Origin: Stenotrophomonas maltophilia
GTDB taxonomy: Bacteria > Pseudomonadota > Gammaproteobacteria > Xanthomonadales > Xanthomonadaceae
Length of the DNA stretch: 64,000 nucleotides
Assembly (NCBI RefSeq): GCF_002799245.1
Contig: NZ_NEQV01000004.1
Span: 248,001 to 312,000 of the forward strand
Direction of reading: 5' to 3'
Under the pieces are notes generated by a model, which saw nothing but the letters and a program-made list of their open reading frames with translations, did no database searches and had not been told where the DNA came from. A program made the position numbers and the translations under genes. Every line of letters begins with the position of its first letter. Position 1 is the stretch's first letter. Positions 47,257 to 57,029 of this stretch are shown here, piece after piece.

Positions 47257-48523
47257 TCAAAAGCAAGCGCCGACAGGGCGCTGGACTGAGCCGGCGAGTG
47301 CGCGAGTGAGCAAAGTACCCAACGCGTTTTGCCAGTTCGGCGACACGCCCGCCACCGTGCACAGGCGCAAATAAAGTCGCCGCAAGAAGGCCAACCCCTT
47401 CTTGGCGATCATGCGCAGCAACCAGCTGATGTTGTAGCCCGCCGCGCACAGCACCGCATGCAGCCGGTCACCCTGCGCGCCCTTGAGGTGACAACGATCC
47501 ATGCGGTGATCAGCCTTGAGGTGGCCGATGATCGGTTCGATCGCCTGGCGCCGCCTCAGTTGCTTTCTCTCCTGCTCGCTGATCCGCTTGGCCTTGCCTC
47601 GGTGCACGATGTGCACATCCGGGTTCTGTGCATCCACGCCCCGGTAGCCCAGATCCACAAACGCCGTCGCTGGCTTGACCGCACTGTCCTGCATCAGGAT
47701 CGTCGCCTGCTCCAGTTGCTCGTTCAGGGTGTGGCCGTCGTACGGGTTGCCGTGGAAGGCTCGTGAGCCCACGATCAGGTTGCCGCTCAGCGTGCTGGCA
47801 ATGCCCACCTTCACGCCGAACTCGTAGGGCGTTCGGGCCTTGCCCTTGCTGATGCAGTCCACCTCGCTCGCATGCCAGGCGTAGAGCTTGGGCTGTCCGT
47901 CGGTGGCCTTGCGCTGGCCGCTCTGGGCCACGATGCGCCGGGCTTTGCTCAAGGTCTCACCCAGCGCCTGCCGCACGGCCGCCCCGATGGCGCTGGCCTT
48001 GCGGTCCACCTCGCGCTGCAGGCGGCCGACGATGGTGCGCTGGCGCTTGATGGCGCGGCGCATGCGCTTGAACTGGCGGGCATGGGCATAGCGCCCGGCC
48101 TTGCGGGTGAGGTCCTTGCCCTCCTTGGCAAACGTCTGCTTCAGGTCGATACCGACATCCTTGGCCGCTTCCACCAGCTTGGTGCGAGCAGTCTCCAGCA
48201 AACGGCTGTCGGTGGGGTGGGCAATGGCCTTGTGCTGCACCGTGCTGTCCACGATCACGCGGGTCAGCTCCTGCGGCTTGATCAGCTTGAGCTCGACGGC
48301 CACATTGATGCTCTGCGCCAGCAACTCCTCCACGCCTTCCTCGCCCAGCAGCTGGCGGAACTTGACCAGGGTGGTGGCGTCGCAGGGCTGGCGGTCTTCG
48401 TAGTACGCACAGCCCGAGAAGAACTGCCAGCGCGGGGTGTCGGCCCAGCGGGCCACCACGCCCTCGTCGGACTCGTTGAACGCGTGCTTGAGGTACAGCA
48501 GCGCGATCATTGCGTATTCCACG

Positions 48524-48632
48524 CGATGGCGGACACGGTTCCATGCTGATGGCGGACAGTGTTCCAGCGTGATGGCGGACACCGTTCCACGCTGAAGGCG
48601 GACAGCATTCCAAACTGATGTCGGACACCTGC
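48524..48632. repeat. Multiple transposase-binding repeats at the IS21 left end
   Basis: The unit GATGGCGGACA followed by 2-3 bases and TTCCA occurs about five times in a row with small changes (for example GATGGCGGACAGTGTTCCA and GAAGGCGGACAGCATTCCA). Inverted copies are at the right end (about 51040-51172). Such tandem sites are typical for IstA binding. Confidence 0.8.
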
Positions 48633-48693
48633 GGGGTGTTTTGAGTGACCCGAACGCGGGATACGCTGCCCGGTTTTTTGACCGGAACCAGCG

Positions 48694-50238
48694 ATGCCCA
48701 CACCCAGGGTCACCATGAGCAAACTACGACACACACTTCAACTGCTGCACGGCGGGGCCTTGAGCACCCGCCAAATCGGTGCCGCCCTCGGCATCTCCAA
48801 ATCCACTGTCAGCGAGATTGCCAGCTACGCGCGCGTGGCCGGTGTGGACTGGGCGCTGGCCCAGAGCCTGAGCGATGAAGAACTGCAAGCGCGGCTGTAC
48901 CGGCCGCCGGTGGCGCGCGAATCCCGTCACCTTGAACCCGACCACGCCCACATCCACCGCGAGCTGCGCCGACCCGGCGTGACGCTGCAACTGCTGTGGG
49001 AGGAATATCAGCAGCAGCACGGCGGTCAGGCGTACAAGTACAGCGCCTTCTGCGAGAAGTACAAGGCCTGGGCCCGGCGCCTGCAGCGCTCCATGCGCCA
49101 GACCCACACGGGAGGTGACAAGCTCTTCGTGGACTACGCCGGCCAGACGGTGCCTGTCGTGGATGCCGACACTGGCGAGATACGCCAGGCCCAAGTCTTC
49201 GTGGCCGTGCTGGGCGCATCGAACTACACCTATGCCTGCGCCACCGCCAGCCAGAAGGCCACCGACTGGGTGGCCAGCATCATTGCCGCACTGGAGTTCA
49301 TCGGTGGCGTGCCCCGTCTGCTGGTGCCCGACCAGCCGCGCGCCCTCATGGCCCGCCCCGACCGCTACGAGCCCACTGCGCACCGCCTGCTCGAAGAGCT
49401 ATCGGCGCACTACAGCCTGGCCGTGATGCCCGCGCGCCCGGCCAAGCCGCGCGACAAACCCAAGGTCGAAGTGGGGGTGCAGGTGGTCGAGCGCTGGATT
49501 CTCGCCAGGCTGCGCCACCAGACCTTCTTCAGTCTGGCCGAGCTCAACCGTTCAATAGCCGCCTTGCTGGTGGACTTGAACCAGCGCGCGTTCAAGAAGT
49601 TGCCGGGCAACCGCGCCAGCGCCTTCGCCGAGCTCGACCGGCCAGCCCTGCGCCCGCTGCCGGCGCAGCGCATGCCCATCGCCCGCTTCAAGCCCGCCCG
49701 CGTCAACATCGATTACCACGTCGAGCTCGATGGCCACTACTACTCGGTGCCCCATGCCCTGGTGGGCGAGCCGGTCGAGTTGCGCATCACGGCCGGCACG
49801 CTCGAAGTCCTGCACGGCAGCAAACGGGTGGCTGCCCACGCCCTCAATCCCCGCCGGGGGGCGCACACCACCACGCCCGAGCACATGCCGGCCTCGCACC
49901 GCGCGCACCTGCAGTGGACGCCGGCCAAGCTCATCGCCTGGGGCGAGCGCGTGGGCGCGGCCACCGCCGCTGTTGTGCGCTGGCAGATGGAGCACCGCCA
50001 GCACCCCGAGCAGGGCTACCGCTCCTGTCTGGGCCTGATGCGACTGGGCCGTGAGTATGGTGCCGAGCGTCTGGAGGCGGCTTGCGCGCGGGCGCAGTCG
50101 ATTCGCTCACCGTCCTACAAGAGCATCGCTTCCATCCTCGGCTGCGGCCTGGACCAGCGGCCGCTGGACGCGCCGATGGCCGCACAGGCGAGCCTGCCGC
50201 TGCACGAGAACGTGCGCGGGCCGGGCTACTACCACTGA
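48694..50238 (+). CDS. istA: IS21 transposase IstA
   Basis: A 514-residue DDE transposase. The N-terminal helix-turn-helix is in GGALSTRQIGAALGISKSTVSE. The catalytic core includes D in LFVDYAGQTV, the second D region around RLLVPDQPRA, and E in KPKVEVGVQVVERW. The C-terminal part is the Mu-type beta-barrel region. ATG 48694 gives the usual MPTPRVTMSKL start; ATG 48715 is the alternative. IstB follows after 34 bp. Confidence 0.94.
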   Translation: MPTPRVTMSKLRHTLQLLHGGALSTRQIGAALGISKSTVSEIASYARVAGVDWALAQSLSDEELQARLYRPPVARESRHLEPDHAHIHRELRRPGVTLQLLWEEYQQQHGGQAYKYSAFCEKYKAWARRLQRSMRQTHTGGDKLFVDYAGQTVPVVDADTGEIRQAQVFVAVLGASNYTYACATASQKATDWVASIIAALEFIGGVPRLLVPDQPRALMARPDRYEPTAHRLLEELSAHYSLAVMPARPAKPRDKPKVEVGVQVVERWILARLRHQTFFSLAELNRSIAALLVDLNQRAFKKLPGNRASAFAELDRPALRPLPAQRMPIARFKPARVNIDYHVELDGHYYSVPHALVGEPVELRITAGTLEVLHGSKRVAAHALNPRRGAHTTTPEHMPASHRAHLQWTPAKLIAWGERVGAATAAVVRWQMEHRQHPEQGYRSCLGLMRLGREYGAERLEAACARAQSIRSPSYKSIASILGCGLDQRPLDAPMAAQASLPLHENVRGPGYYH

Positions 50239-50272
50239 CACCCCCATACAGACAAAGAAAGCACCAACGACC

Positions 50273-51010
50273 ATGCTCAACGAACAGACCCTCAATCAGC
50301 TGCGCGTCCTGCGCCTGGACGGCATGGTGGCCGCCCTCAGCGACGCGGTCACCCACATCACAGCCAGCGAGCTCACCTTCGAACAACGCCTGGCGCTGCT
50401 GGTGCAGCGCGAGGTGGACTGGCGTGACAGCAAGCGCCTGGAGCGCCTGCTCAAGGCCGCGCGCCTGAAGGTCTCCAGTGCCTGCCTGGAGGACATCGAC
50501 TGGCGCGCCAGCCGGAGCCTGAGCCGGGAGGTCATCACCAGCCTGGCCGGCGGGGACTGGCTGCGCCACGGCCACAACGTGCTACTCACCGGGGCCACCG
50601 GTTGCGGCAAGACGTGGTTGGCCTGTGCGCTGGGGCAGCAGGCCGCGCGCCTAGGCTTCTCGGTGTTCTACACCCGCGCGCCACGGTTGCTGCAGGAGTT
50701 GCACGTGGCCCACGGAGATGGCAGCCTGGGCAAACGGCTGGCGCAACTGGCGCGGCTGGACCTGCTCATCCTGGACGACTTCGGTATCGCGCCGATTGCC
50801 GCGCACGAGCGAAACGACCTGCTGGAGTTGCTCGACGACCGGGTGGGCGCGCGCTCAACGCTCATCACCAGCCAGTTGCCGGTAACAGCCTGGCACGCCT
50901 GGCTGGACGAGCCCACGCTGGCCGATGCCATCCTGGACCGCATCGTGCATGGTTCGCACAAGATTGCCCTCAAGGGCGAATCGATGCGAAAGCTCGCCAA
51001 GGCCGCCTGA
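50273..51010 (+). CDS. istB: IS21 helper ATPase IstB
   Basis: A 245-residue AAA+ ATPase related to DnaC. Walker A is GATGCGKTWLA, Walker B is LLILDDFGIAPI, and the arginine-containing sensor segment is TLITSQLPVTAWHAWL. It assembles on target DNA and stimulates IstA. ATG 50273 is chosen by homology and length. Confidence 0.94.
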   Translation: MLNEQTLNQLRVLRLDGMVAALSDAVTHITASELTFEQRLALLVQREVDWRDSKRLERLLKAARLKVSSACLEDIDWRASRSLSREVITSLAGGDWLRHGHNVLLTGATGCGKTWLACALGQQAARLGFSVFYTRAPRLLQELHVAHGDGSLGKRLAQLARLDLLILDDFGIAPIAAHERNDLLELLDDRVGARSTLITSQLPVTAWHAWLDEPTLADAILDRIVHGSHKIALKGESMRKLAKAA

Positions 51011-51620
51011 GCCGGCCGCGCCGACCGCGCCGACCGCCGTTCCACGCTGATGGCGGACACTTCGGCTACGATTTGAGCGTCACTCAGGACACCCGCGCAG
51101 CGTGTCCGCCATCGCCTGGAACGCTGTCCGCGATGGAAATGGAATCACTGTCCGCCATCAGTGGAATGCGCAATCATGATGCGCAGCGGCACGCGGGGCC
51201 GTCCGGCGTTGCTGGCAACAGCCACACGCTGCGCCTGTTCACCGAAAAGGTCCAGGTCGGGCATGGCCACACCGGCGCGGCCTTTGCGGCAGAAGACCTG
51301 GGCCACCCGTGCCTCGATCTCCTGCCAGGGCATGCGCGAGGCCAGCACGGCCAACGGGTGGCGCAGATCGATCATGTGGTCGATGCGCGAGCGAAAGAAA
51401 TCGTCGGTGGCGGGGCAGGCAAACATCACGACAGAACTCCCAGAAAACAGCTCCTATTGGAAATCAAACTGGGAGTTCTGCGCCCCCGCGATCACCCCAA
51501 CGCGCCAGTGTTCATGCGGGCTCCGGGGATTCTTCAGGGACGACGAGTTATGCAGGCCATCCCCAACGCCGGAGACGCAGACGAATGTCCCCTGCGCATT
51601 CGCATTCTAGGAGCCCTCGA

Positions 51621-52643
51621 TTACCTGGACTCACCCGCCGGCTCTTGCACTCTTGTAGTCCAATCCGACGGCGCCATACCTTCCCAGCGCCGGAATGCGC
51701 GCCTGAAACTGGCGATGTCCGCATAGCCCAAGAAATAGGTCACTTCTTTGATGGAAGACCCTTTTCTGAGCAGTTTCAACGCCATGCGATGCCTAATTGA
51801 TTCCACTATTTCACGGTAAGAGGTTCCTTCTTCGATCAAGCGCCGATGAAGTGTCCGAGGCGTCGTGCTCAGCAGCCGTGCACATACGGTGAGATGAGGA
51901 ATTGGCGGAAGCCGTTCTAGAACAATTTTCTCCAATTTCGAGCCTGCGCTCCTGTTATCTCCAGTTTCATTTAACTCTTCGACGCAGAAGCGTACTGCCT
52001 CTGTTAGAACCAATGGATCGTATTTCTGGGTGACTTCTTCGGCAGCAGAAATATCAAAAGATAAACCTGACCATTTCTGATTGTATCGAACTGCGCAGCC
52101 GTAAACGCCGCGTGCCAGTGCCGCATGAGGCGGCTCAGGAAATTGAAAGTAAACCATATTGCAGGCACTGCGACTCAGAAATATGTCGTCGGCGATATTT
52201 TTGACTGCAACCATCGCGATTTCCGTCACCGTGTTGCTTGCAGAACCCAGACCGATCGCCGGTTCAAACCAGACCTCCAGACTTCCATTTACCTCGCGGG
52301 TATGAATACTGATAGCCTCCGTTCGGATGCAGACAAAACGCTCGACGATTTGCATGGCTTCACGGATGCTGCGGCTTGCCGCAGCCGCCATGCCGAGGAC
52401 ACCATGGGTTGCTGTAAGCAAACGACGCCCAGCCAATACCCCGAAGCCCGTCTCACGCGACAGACTGACGGCGCGGGTGATCAGCTCTCCAAACTTTTCG
52501 ACGGCAACTACCGCCGACGCATCGGCAAGATCATCTTGCTTGAGGTCGGAAATGGCCAGCCACGCCACGGTATCCACGCCCAGTTCAGCCGCTTGATCTG
52601 CAATTTGCCGCAGGTAGGTGACTCGAACAGTTTTTGGGTTCAC
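51621..52643 (-). CDS. AraC-family regulator of the hydrocarbon operon
   Basis: A 340-residue regulator. The N-terminal 200 residues are an arabinose-binding-like domain of the OruR/MmsR type (VRVTYLRQIADQAAELGVD at the start). The C-terminal helix-turn-helix pair is in CARLLSTTPRTLHRRLIEEGTSYREIVE and SSIKEVTYFLGYADIASFRRAFRRWEG taken in two parts. GTG 52643 gives the family N-terminus; an upstream start at 52733 is open but adds an unrelated leader. It is divergent from the monooxygenase gene, which it probably activates when an alkane or its oxidation product is present. Confidence 0.85.
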   Translation of the reverse strand: MNPKTVRVTYLRQIADQAAELGVDTVAWLAISDLKQDDLADASAVVAVEKFGELITRAVSLSRETGFGVLAGRRLLTATHGVLGMAAAASRSIREAMQIVERFVCIRTEAISIHTREVNGSLEVWFEPAIGLGSASNTVTEIAMVAVKNIADDIFLSRSACNMVYFQFPEPPHAALARGVYGCAVRYNQKWSGLSFDISAAEEVTQKYDPLVLTEAVRFCVEELNETGDNRSAGSKLEKIVLERLPPIPHLTVCARLLSTTPRTLHRRLIEEGTSYREIVESIRHRMALKLLRKGSSIKEVTYFLGYADIASFRRAFRRWEGMAPSDWTTRVQEPAGESR

Positions 52644-52864
52644 GGTTGTCTCGCTCCATGTTCTTGTGCCGGCCGGTGGCCTCCCTGAGGAGTCCGACAG
52701 GCTCCTCAGCCTTCTTCCTCTGATGACTATCAAAACGATCCTACACGTAGCGACAGGTGCTTGGCAAGAAATGCACCATGTTTGTCAGTTTATGCGCTTG
52801 CGACAGAAAGTGGTGGCGAAGTCTAATAAAAAAGCAAAAAAACATTCATTAGGAGACAACTGCG
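52644..52864. promoter_or_regulatory. Divergent control region between araC-type and monooxygenase genes
   Basis: Towards the + strand, TTGCGA (52798-52803) and TCTAAT (52822-52827) with an 18-bp spacer are a possible promoter. The stretch 52760-52800 has TTGGCAAGAAATG and TTGCGACAGAAAG, partly similar half-sites about 40 bp apart that an AraC dimer could use. An AT-rich segment and AGGAGA precede the ATG at 52865. Confidence 0.45.
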
Positions 52865-55126
52865 ATGAATTTTCTTCACGGAAGAAGCTTGCACCAGGCG
52901 GAGATAAACGGGCAGACCATCACCGTCGAGCCCGATGAGACTTTGCTGGAGGCAGCGCAACGCCAGAACATCAACATTCCCTCCATCTGTCGCGTCGGCG
53001 GCTGCGGGACTTGCAAGTGCAAGCTCAAGAGCGGCAAGGTTGACGAACTGACCGAGACGGCGTACCTGCTGACGGAGAAGGAAATCTCCGACGGGTTCAT
53101 ACTGGCCTGCCAGAGCCGCCTGCGCAGCGATGTGAAAATCGAGCTGGATCGGGAGGGCGCGATCGATGGCCCTCCGGTCAAGGGCGTGATCGTCGGCAAG
53201 CAAATGCTGACTCACGACATCGCGAGAATCGACCTTCGACTGGACACGCCAATCCGCTATCGCGCCGGCCAGTTTGCAGAGGTCACGCTGTCCTCGATGG
53301 CGGATGCCCCTCGCAGCTATTCGTTCTCGACCGCGCCTGGCAATGATCGCCAAGTGAGTTTCACGGTGCGCCGTGTGCCGGGGGGGCGGGTGTCCGGGCA
53401 TCTCGTGGACCAGGCGCAGGTGGGCGAGTCGGTCACCGTGCGCGGTCCCGGCGGTCACTTCTACATGCGCCCGGGCCGGGAGCCAGTCCTTATGGTGGCC
53501 GGTGGCAGCGGCTTGGCACCCATCCTCGCGATGCTTCAAGACATGAAGCGCTCGGGCGACATGCGGCCGGTGACGGTACTGTTTGGCGCTCGGAGCCAGA
53601 AGGATTTGTACGCGCTCGACGAGATGGCAGCCTACGAAAAAGCTTGGCCGAACTTCCGGTTCGTGCCGGTGCTGTCCGCGGCTGACCCTTCGTCGCCCTG
53701 GGACGGGCGCACTGGCTTGGTGACGGAGCACATTCCAGAACTGCTTGGGGGTGCCACGTCGGCCTATCTGTGTGGCCCACCAGCCATGATCGACTCGGCC
53801 ATCGCCGCCCTGCGCCAGCGTGGTATTGCAGACACGAATTTGCACGCGGACCGCTTCGTCGATCAGGCCCCCAAGCTCCACACCGGGTTCTACGGCGCTG
53901 TCGGCTTGCCCACTGTTGAGCGTGTGCCAGCCAATATCTTGGACTATCTGAAGTTCTTTCTTTTGCATGGGGTGGGGATCGGTGCTGTGGCGTCCATTCT
54001 GGCGGGCGGCGTCTACACCAGTTTGGGGCTGCTCGGCTTTCTCATCTTCTACATTGGCGGCGATGCGCTGTTGGGCCACGACACCCGAACGCCCAAATAC
54101 AAATCACCGTGGATTCTGACGGTGCAACTGTGGTTCATCCTGCCCCTGGTGGCGCTGATCGTATTCGCCTACGTCTGGACGCTTTCTTCCGGTGATCCAT
54201 TGGGATTCGGCGCGTGGGTGACCCATCTCACCCAATACGACATACTGGCCGCCCGGGAGGCAACGGGCTTTTGGCACCACCTCGCCGGCGGCGTATTTAC
54301 CGGCTTCATGATCGGTGTCCTGGGAACGATCACGGCGCACGAGTTGACGCATCGCACTTGGGAACCGGTCTCGATGTTCATTGGTCGTTGGTTGTTGTCT
54401 TTCAGCTACGACGTGGGATTCGCCATCGAGCATGTCTACGGGCATCACCGCTATGTATCCACCGAGCATGACCCGGCCACGGCCCCGCGAGGCCGCAATG
54501 TGTATCTACACATCGTGATGTCCACCATTCGCGGCAACGTCAGCGCCTGGCGCATCGAAGCTGAACGCCTCAAGCGCAAGCATCTTCCGGTGATCTCCAT
54601 CCACAACGCCTATATCCGCGGCTTGCTCATGAGTGCGGTGCTCGTGGCCATCGCCTACTGGATGGCGGGATGGATCGGCGTGCTTGGATTTACCGGCAGT
54701 GCGCTGTTCGGAAAATCGCTGCTGGAAATCGTGAACTACATGGAGCATTACGGCATGGTGCGCGCTCCCGATCAGGCTGTACAACTACGGCACTCATGGA
54801 ATACCAATGCCAGAATGAGTTCCTGGGCCATGTTCAATCTCAGTCGGCATTCGCACCACCATGCCCAAGGCGAGGTGCCTTACCAGAACTTGATGCCGTT
54901 GCCGGAGGCCCCGACGATGGTCGCTGGCTACCTCAGCACGATACTGCTGACGCTGCTCCCGCCGCTTTGGCAGCGAATCATGGTCCCCAAGATCGTGGAG
55001 TGGGATCGGCATTACGCCACGCCAGAGGAGAGGGTGTTGGCGCTGCGTGCAAACCAGAAAAGCGGCCTGAAGGCATTGCGGCGCTACGACCCACGCCAAT
55101 GGAACAAGGAATTGGCGGCTGACTGA
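52865..55126 (+). CDS. Ferredoxin / ferredoxin reductase / AlkB-XylM hydroxylase fusion
   Basis: One 753-residue protein with a whole monooxygenase chain. Residues 1-95 are a plant-type [2Fe-2S] ferredoxin (C42, C47, C50 and C82). Residues about 100-335 are an FNR module: FAD site RSYSFSTAP, NAD site VAGGSGLAPILAML, and LCGPPAMID. From about 355 it is a membrane-bound di-iron hydroxylase of the AlkB/XylM family, with His boxes H492-ELTH496, EH523VYGH527H528 and H662-S-HHH666, plus NYMEHYG. Six or so membrane helices lie around these. Electrons would run from NADH through FAD and [2Fe-2S] to the di-iron centre. The reductase part resembles XylA and the rest XylM or AlkB; alkane or methylarene as substrate is open. 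Confidence 0.88.
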   Translation: MNFLHGRSLHQAEINGQTITVEPDETLLEAAQRQNINIPSICRVGGCGTCKCKLKSGKVDELTETAYLLTEKEISDGFILACQSRLRSDVKIELDREGAIDGPPVKGVIVGKQMLTHDIARIDLRLDTPIRYRAGQFAEVTLSSMADAPRSYSFSTAPGNDRQVSFTVRRVPGGRVSGHLVDQAQVGESVTVRGPGGHFYMRPGREPVLMVAGGSGLAPILAMLQDMKRSGDMRPVTVLFGARSQKDLYALDEMAAYEKAWPNFRFVPVLSAADPSSPWDGRTGLVTEHIPELLGGATSAYLCGPPAMIDSAIAALRQRGIADTNLHADRFVDQAPKLHTGFYGAVGLPTVERVPANILDYLKFFLLHGVGIGAVASILAGGVYTSLGLLGFLIFYIGGDALLGHDTRTPKYKSPWILTVQLWFILPLVALIVFAYVWTLSSGDPLGFGAWVTHLTQYDILAAREATGFWHHLAGGVFTGFMIGVLGTITAHELTHRTWEPVSMFIGRWLLSFSYDVGFAIEHVYGHHRYVSTEHDPATAPRGRNVYLHIVMSTIRGNVSAWRIEAERLKRKHLPVISIHNAYIRGLLMSAVLVAIAYWMAGWIGVLGFTGSALFGKSLLEIVNYMEHYGMVRAPDQAVQLRHSWNTNARMSSWAMFNLSRHSHHHAQGEVPYQNLMPLPEAPTMVAGYLSTILLTLLPPLWQRIMVPKIVEWDRHYATPEERVLALRANQKSGLKALRRYDPRQWNKELAAD

Positions 55127-55161
55127 ACACGGCCGCTACCCCTCCACCCCCTTCTTTCTAT

Positions 55162-55182
55162 GCGGAGCCACCTCGGCTCCGC
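55162..55182 (+). other. Intercistronic hairpin
   Basis: A perfect 8-bp stem (GCGGAGCC with GGCTCCGC, loop ACCTC) lies 35 bp after the monooxygenase stop and 12 bp before the dehydrogenase ATG. It could stabilise or partly terminate the message and so set different levels of the membrane enzyme and the rest. Confidence 0.5.
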
Positions 55183-55193
55183 AGTGGGATTTT

Positions 55194-56870
55194 ATGAATT
55201 TCGATTACATCATCGTAGGCGGCGGCTCTGCCGGCGCCACCCTGGCCTCGCGGCTGAGTGAAGATTCCAGCATCAGTGTTTGCCTGCTTGAAGCGGGCGG
55301 ACAAGGCGACTCATTGGTCGTCCGCATGCCGGCAGGAACGGCGGCCATGATGCCTGGCAAGGGCAAGATCAATAACTGGGCATTGAACACGGTACCTCAG
55401 CCGCACCTCAATGGTCGGCTGGGCTATCAACCGCGGGGCCGCGCCCTTGGCGGATCTTCGGCCATCAACGCCATGCTCTACGTCCGGGGCCAGCGCCAGG
55501 ACTACGATCAATGGGCCGATCTGGGGTGTGATGGGTGGGACTGGGACTCGGTGCTGCCGTATTTCCTGAAGGCAGAGAACAACGAGCGTGGAGCGAGCAA
55601 ACTCCATGGCGGGAGCGGACCTTTGCAAGTGTCCGAGCAACGTAGCCCCAGGCCGATCACGCTTGCGTTCATTGAGGCAGCCAAGCAGCGCGGCATTCCG
55701 TTTCGTGCCGATTTCAATGATGGGGACAACGAAGGCGTTGGCTTGTATCAGGTCACGCAATTCCACGATGCCGCCCGCCGAGGCGAGCGTTGCTCCGCGG
55801 CAGCCGCATACTTGCATCCTCTGCGGGGGCAACGGCCGAATCTCACGATCAAGACAAATACCCGCGCCAGCCGGATCCTCTTCGAGGGCAAGCGCGCCGT
55901 GGGCGTGGCCTACCATGCCAGCGGTGCCGAACACGAGGTCAGAGCCGGGCGGGAGGTCATTCTGGCTGCCGGCGCCTTTGGTTCACCGCAGATTCTTCAA
56001 CTGTCCGGCGTCGGGCGCCCGGAAGACATCACCCATCACGGCATCCGCATGGTGCATGAGTTGCCCGGTGTGGGCCAGAACTTGCAGGATCACCTGGATT
56101 TCATTCTGGCCTACACCTCCCAGGACACTGACAACTTCGGCATCGGACTCAAAGGGTCAGTGGACATGCTGGGCCACATTGCAAGTTGGCGCAAGGATGG
56201 CAGCGGCATGCTTGCCACCCCATTTGCCGAGGGTGGCGCATTCTTCAAGAGCGCCCCTGACGTGGATCGGCCGGATTTGCAACTGCACTTCGTGATCTCG
56301 ATCGTGGACGACCACGCGCGCAAACTGCATATCGGGTATGGTTACTCGTGCCACGTCTGCAATCTGCGCCCTTACTCGCGTGGCGAGGTATTCTTGCAAT
56401 CACCCAACCCGCTGGACGACCCTGGAATCGATCCACGCTTCCTGTCTGACGAGCGTGACGTGAAGCTCCTGGTCCAAGGGGCCAAGGCCATGCGAGAGAT
56501 CATGCTGGCATCCCCCTTGGCCAAGTACCGTGGGCGCGAATTGTTCGGCGTTACCGATGGCATGAGTGATGCGCAATGGGCCCAGCTCATTCGAGACCGC
56601 TCCGACACCATTTACCACCCGGTCGGCACCTGCAAGATGGGCGTGGACCCAATGGCCGTGGTCGATGCGGAGCTGAAGGTACATGGTATTCAAGGGCTGC
56701 GCGTCGTCGATGCCTCCATCATGCCGACTTTGATCAGCGGCAACACCAACGCGCCAACCATCATGATCGCCGAGAGGACTGCGGACCTCATTAAACGAGC
56801 ACATGGACACCCAGCCCAGACTTCCCGAAAGAACGAACGCCAAGCATACGAGAGCGCACTCCTCAGGTAA
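55194..56870 (+). CDS. GMC-family alcohol dehydrogenase (AlkJ-like)
   Basis: A 558-residue flavoenzyme. The FAD-binding motif is YIIVGGGSAGATLASRLSE, followed by the GMC signature GGSSAINAMLYVRG. The C-terminal catalytic region shows IYHPVGTCKMG with the active His and VVDASIMPTLISGNTNAPTIMIAE. AlkJ-type enzymes oxidise medium-chain alcohols to aldehydes and pass electrons to the membrane quinone pool. Length (about 560) fits AlkJ. It would take the product of the monooxygenase. The ribosome site before ATG 55194 is poor (GTGGGAT). Confidence 0.88.
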   Translation: MNFDYIIVGGGSAGATLASRLSEDSSISVCLLEAGGQGDSLVVRMPAGTAAMMPGKGKINNWALNTVPQPHLNGRLGYQPRGRALGGSSAINAMLYVRGQRQDYDQWADLGCDGWDWDSVLPYFLKAENNERGASKLHGGSGPLQVSEQRSPRPITLAFIEAAKQRGIPFRADFNDGDNEGVGLYQVTQFHDAARRGERCSAAAAYLHPLRGQRPNLTIKTNTRASRILFEGKRAVGVAYHASGAEHEVRAGREVILAAGAFGSPQILQLSGVGRPEDITHHGIRMVHELPGVGQNLQDHLDFILAYTSQDTDNFGIGLKGSVDMLGHIASWRKDGSGMLATPFAEGGAFFKSAPDVDRPDLQLHFVISIVDDHARKLHIGYGYSCHVCNLRPYSRGEVFLQSPNPLDDPGIDPRFLSDERDVKLLVQGAKAMREIMLASPLAKYRGRELFGVTDGMSDAQWAQLIRDRSDTIYHPVGTCKMGVDPMAVVDAELKVHGIQGLRVVDASIMPTLISGNTNAPTIMIAERTADLIKRAHGHPAQTSRKNERQAYESALLR

Positions 56871-57029
56871 ATCTGGTGTATTACTTCTTGCATACCAATA
56901 GAAAAACCTCTTAAAGGCCGCTGGCACGTTGCCTGCGCTTGGTGGACCGTCTACTTCAGTCTCCATTCGCCTCAATCCTCTTGTTGTCGACGTCGGCCTC
57001 AAACACCAATTCTGAAAGAAAGTAGAAAA

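Larger units (their letters stand above)
48511..51172 (+). mobile_element. Complete IS21-family insertion sequence
   Basis: The element is 2662 bp, starting TGCGTATTCCACGCGATGGC and ending in the imperfect complement GCCATCAGTGGAATGCGCA, flanked by ATCAT at 48506-48510 and 51173-51177. It carries istA and istB. The ends have several copies of a GGCGGACA-N-TTCCA unit, the multiple transposase-binding sites typical of IS21. It is inserted inside an IS5-type transposase gene. Confidence 0.94.
47257..51429 (-). pseudogene. IS5-type transposase interrupted by IS21
   Basis: The N-terminal 85 residues (MMFACPATDDFFRSRIDH to RVPLRIMI) are encoded at 51429-51173, and the rest (ALLYLKHAFNESDEGVVARW to the end) at 48510-47257. 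An IS21 element fills the gap. Deleting it with one copy of the ATCAT duplication restores an uninterrupted frame reading PLRIMIALLYLKHAF. The DDE domain shows VIVDSTVQHKAIAHPTD, then FVDLGYRGVD and RRQAIEPIIGHLKADHRM. An alternative start inside the IS21 end keeps the C-terminal 441-codon frame open, but it lacks the N-terminal domain. Confidence 0.92.
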
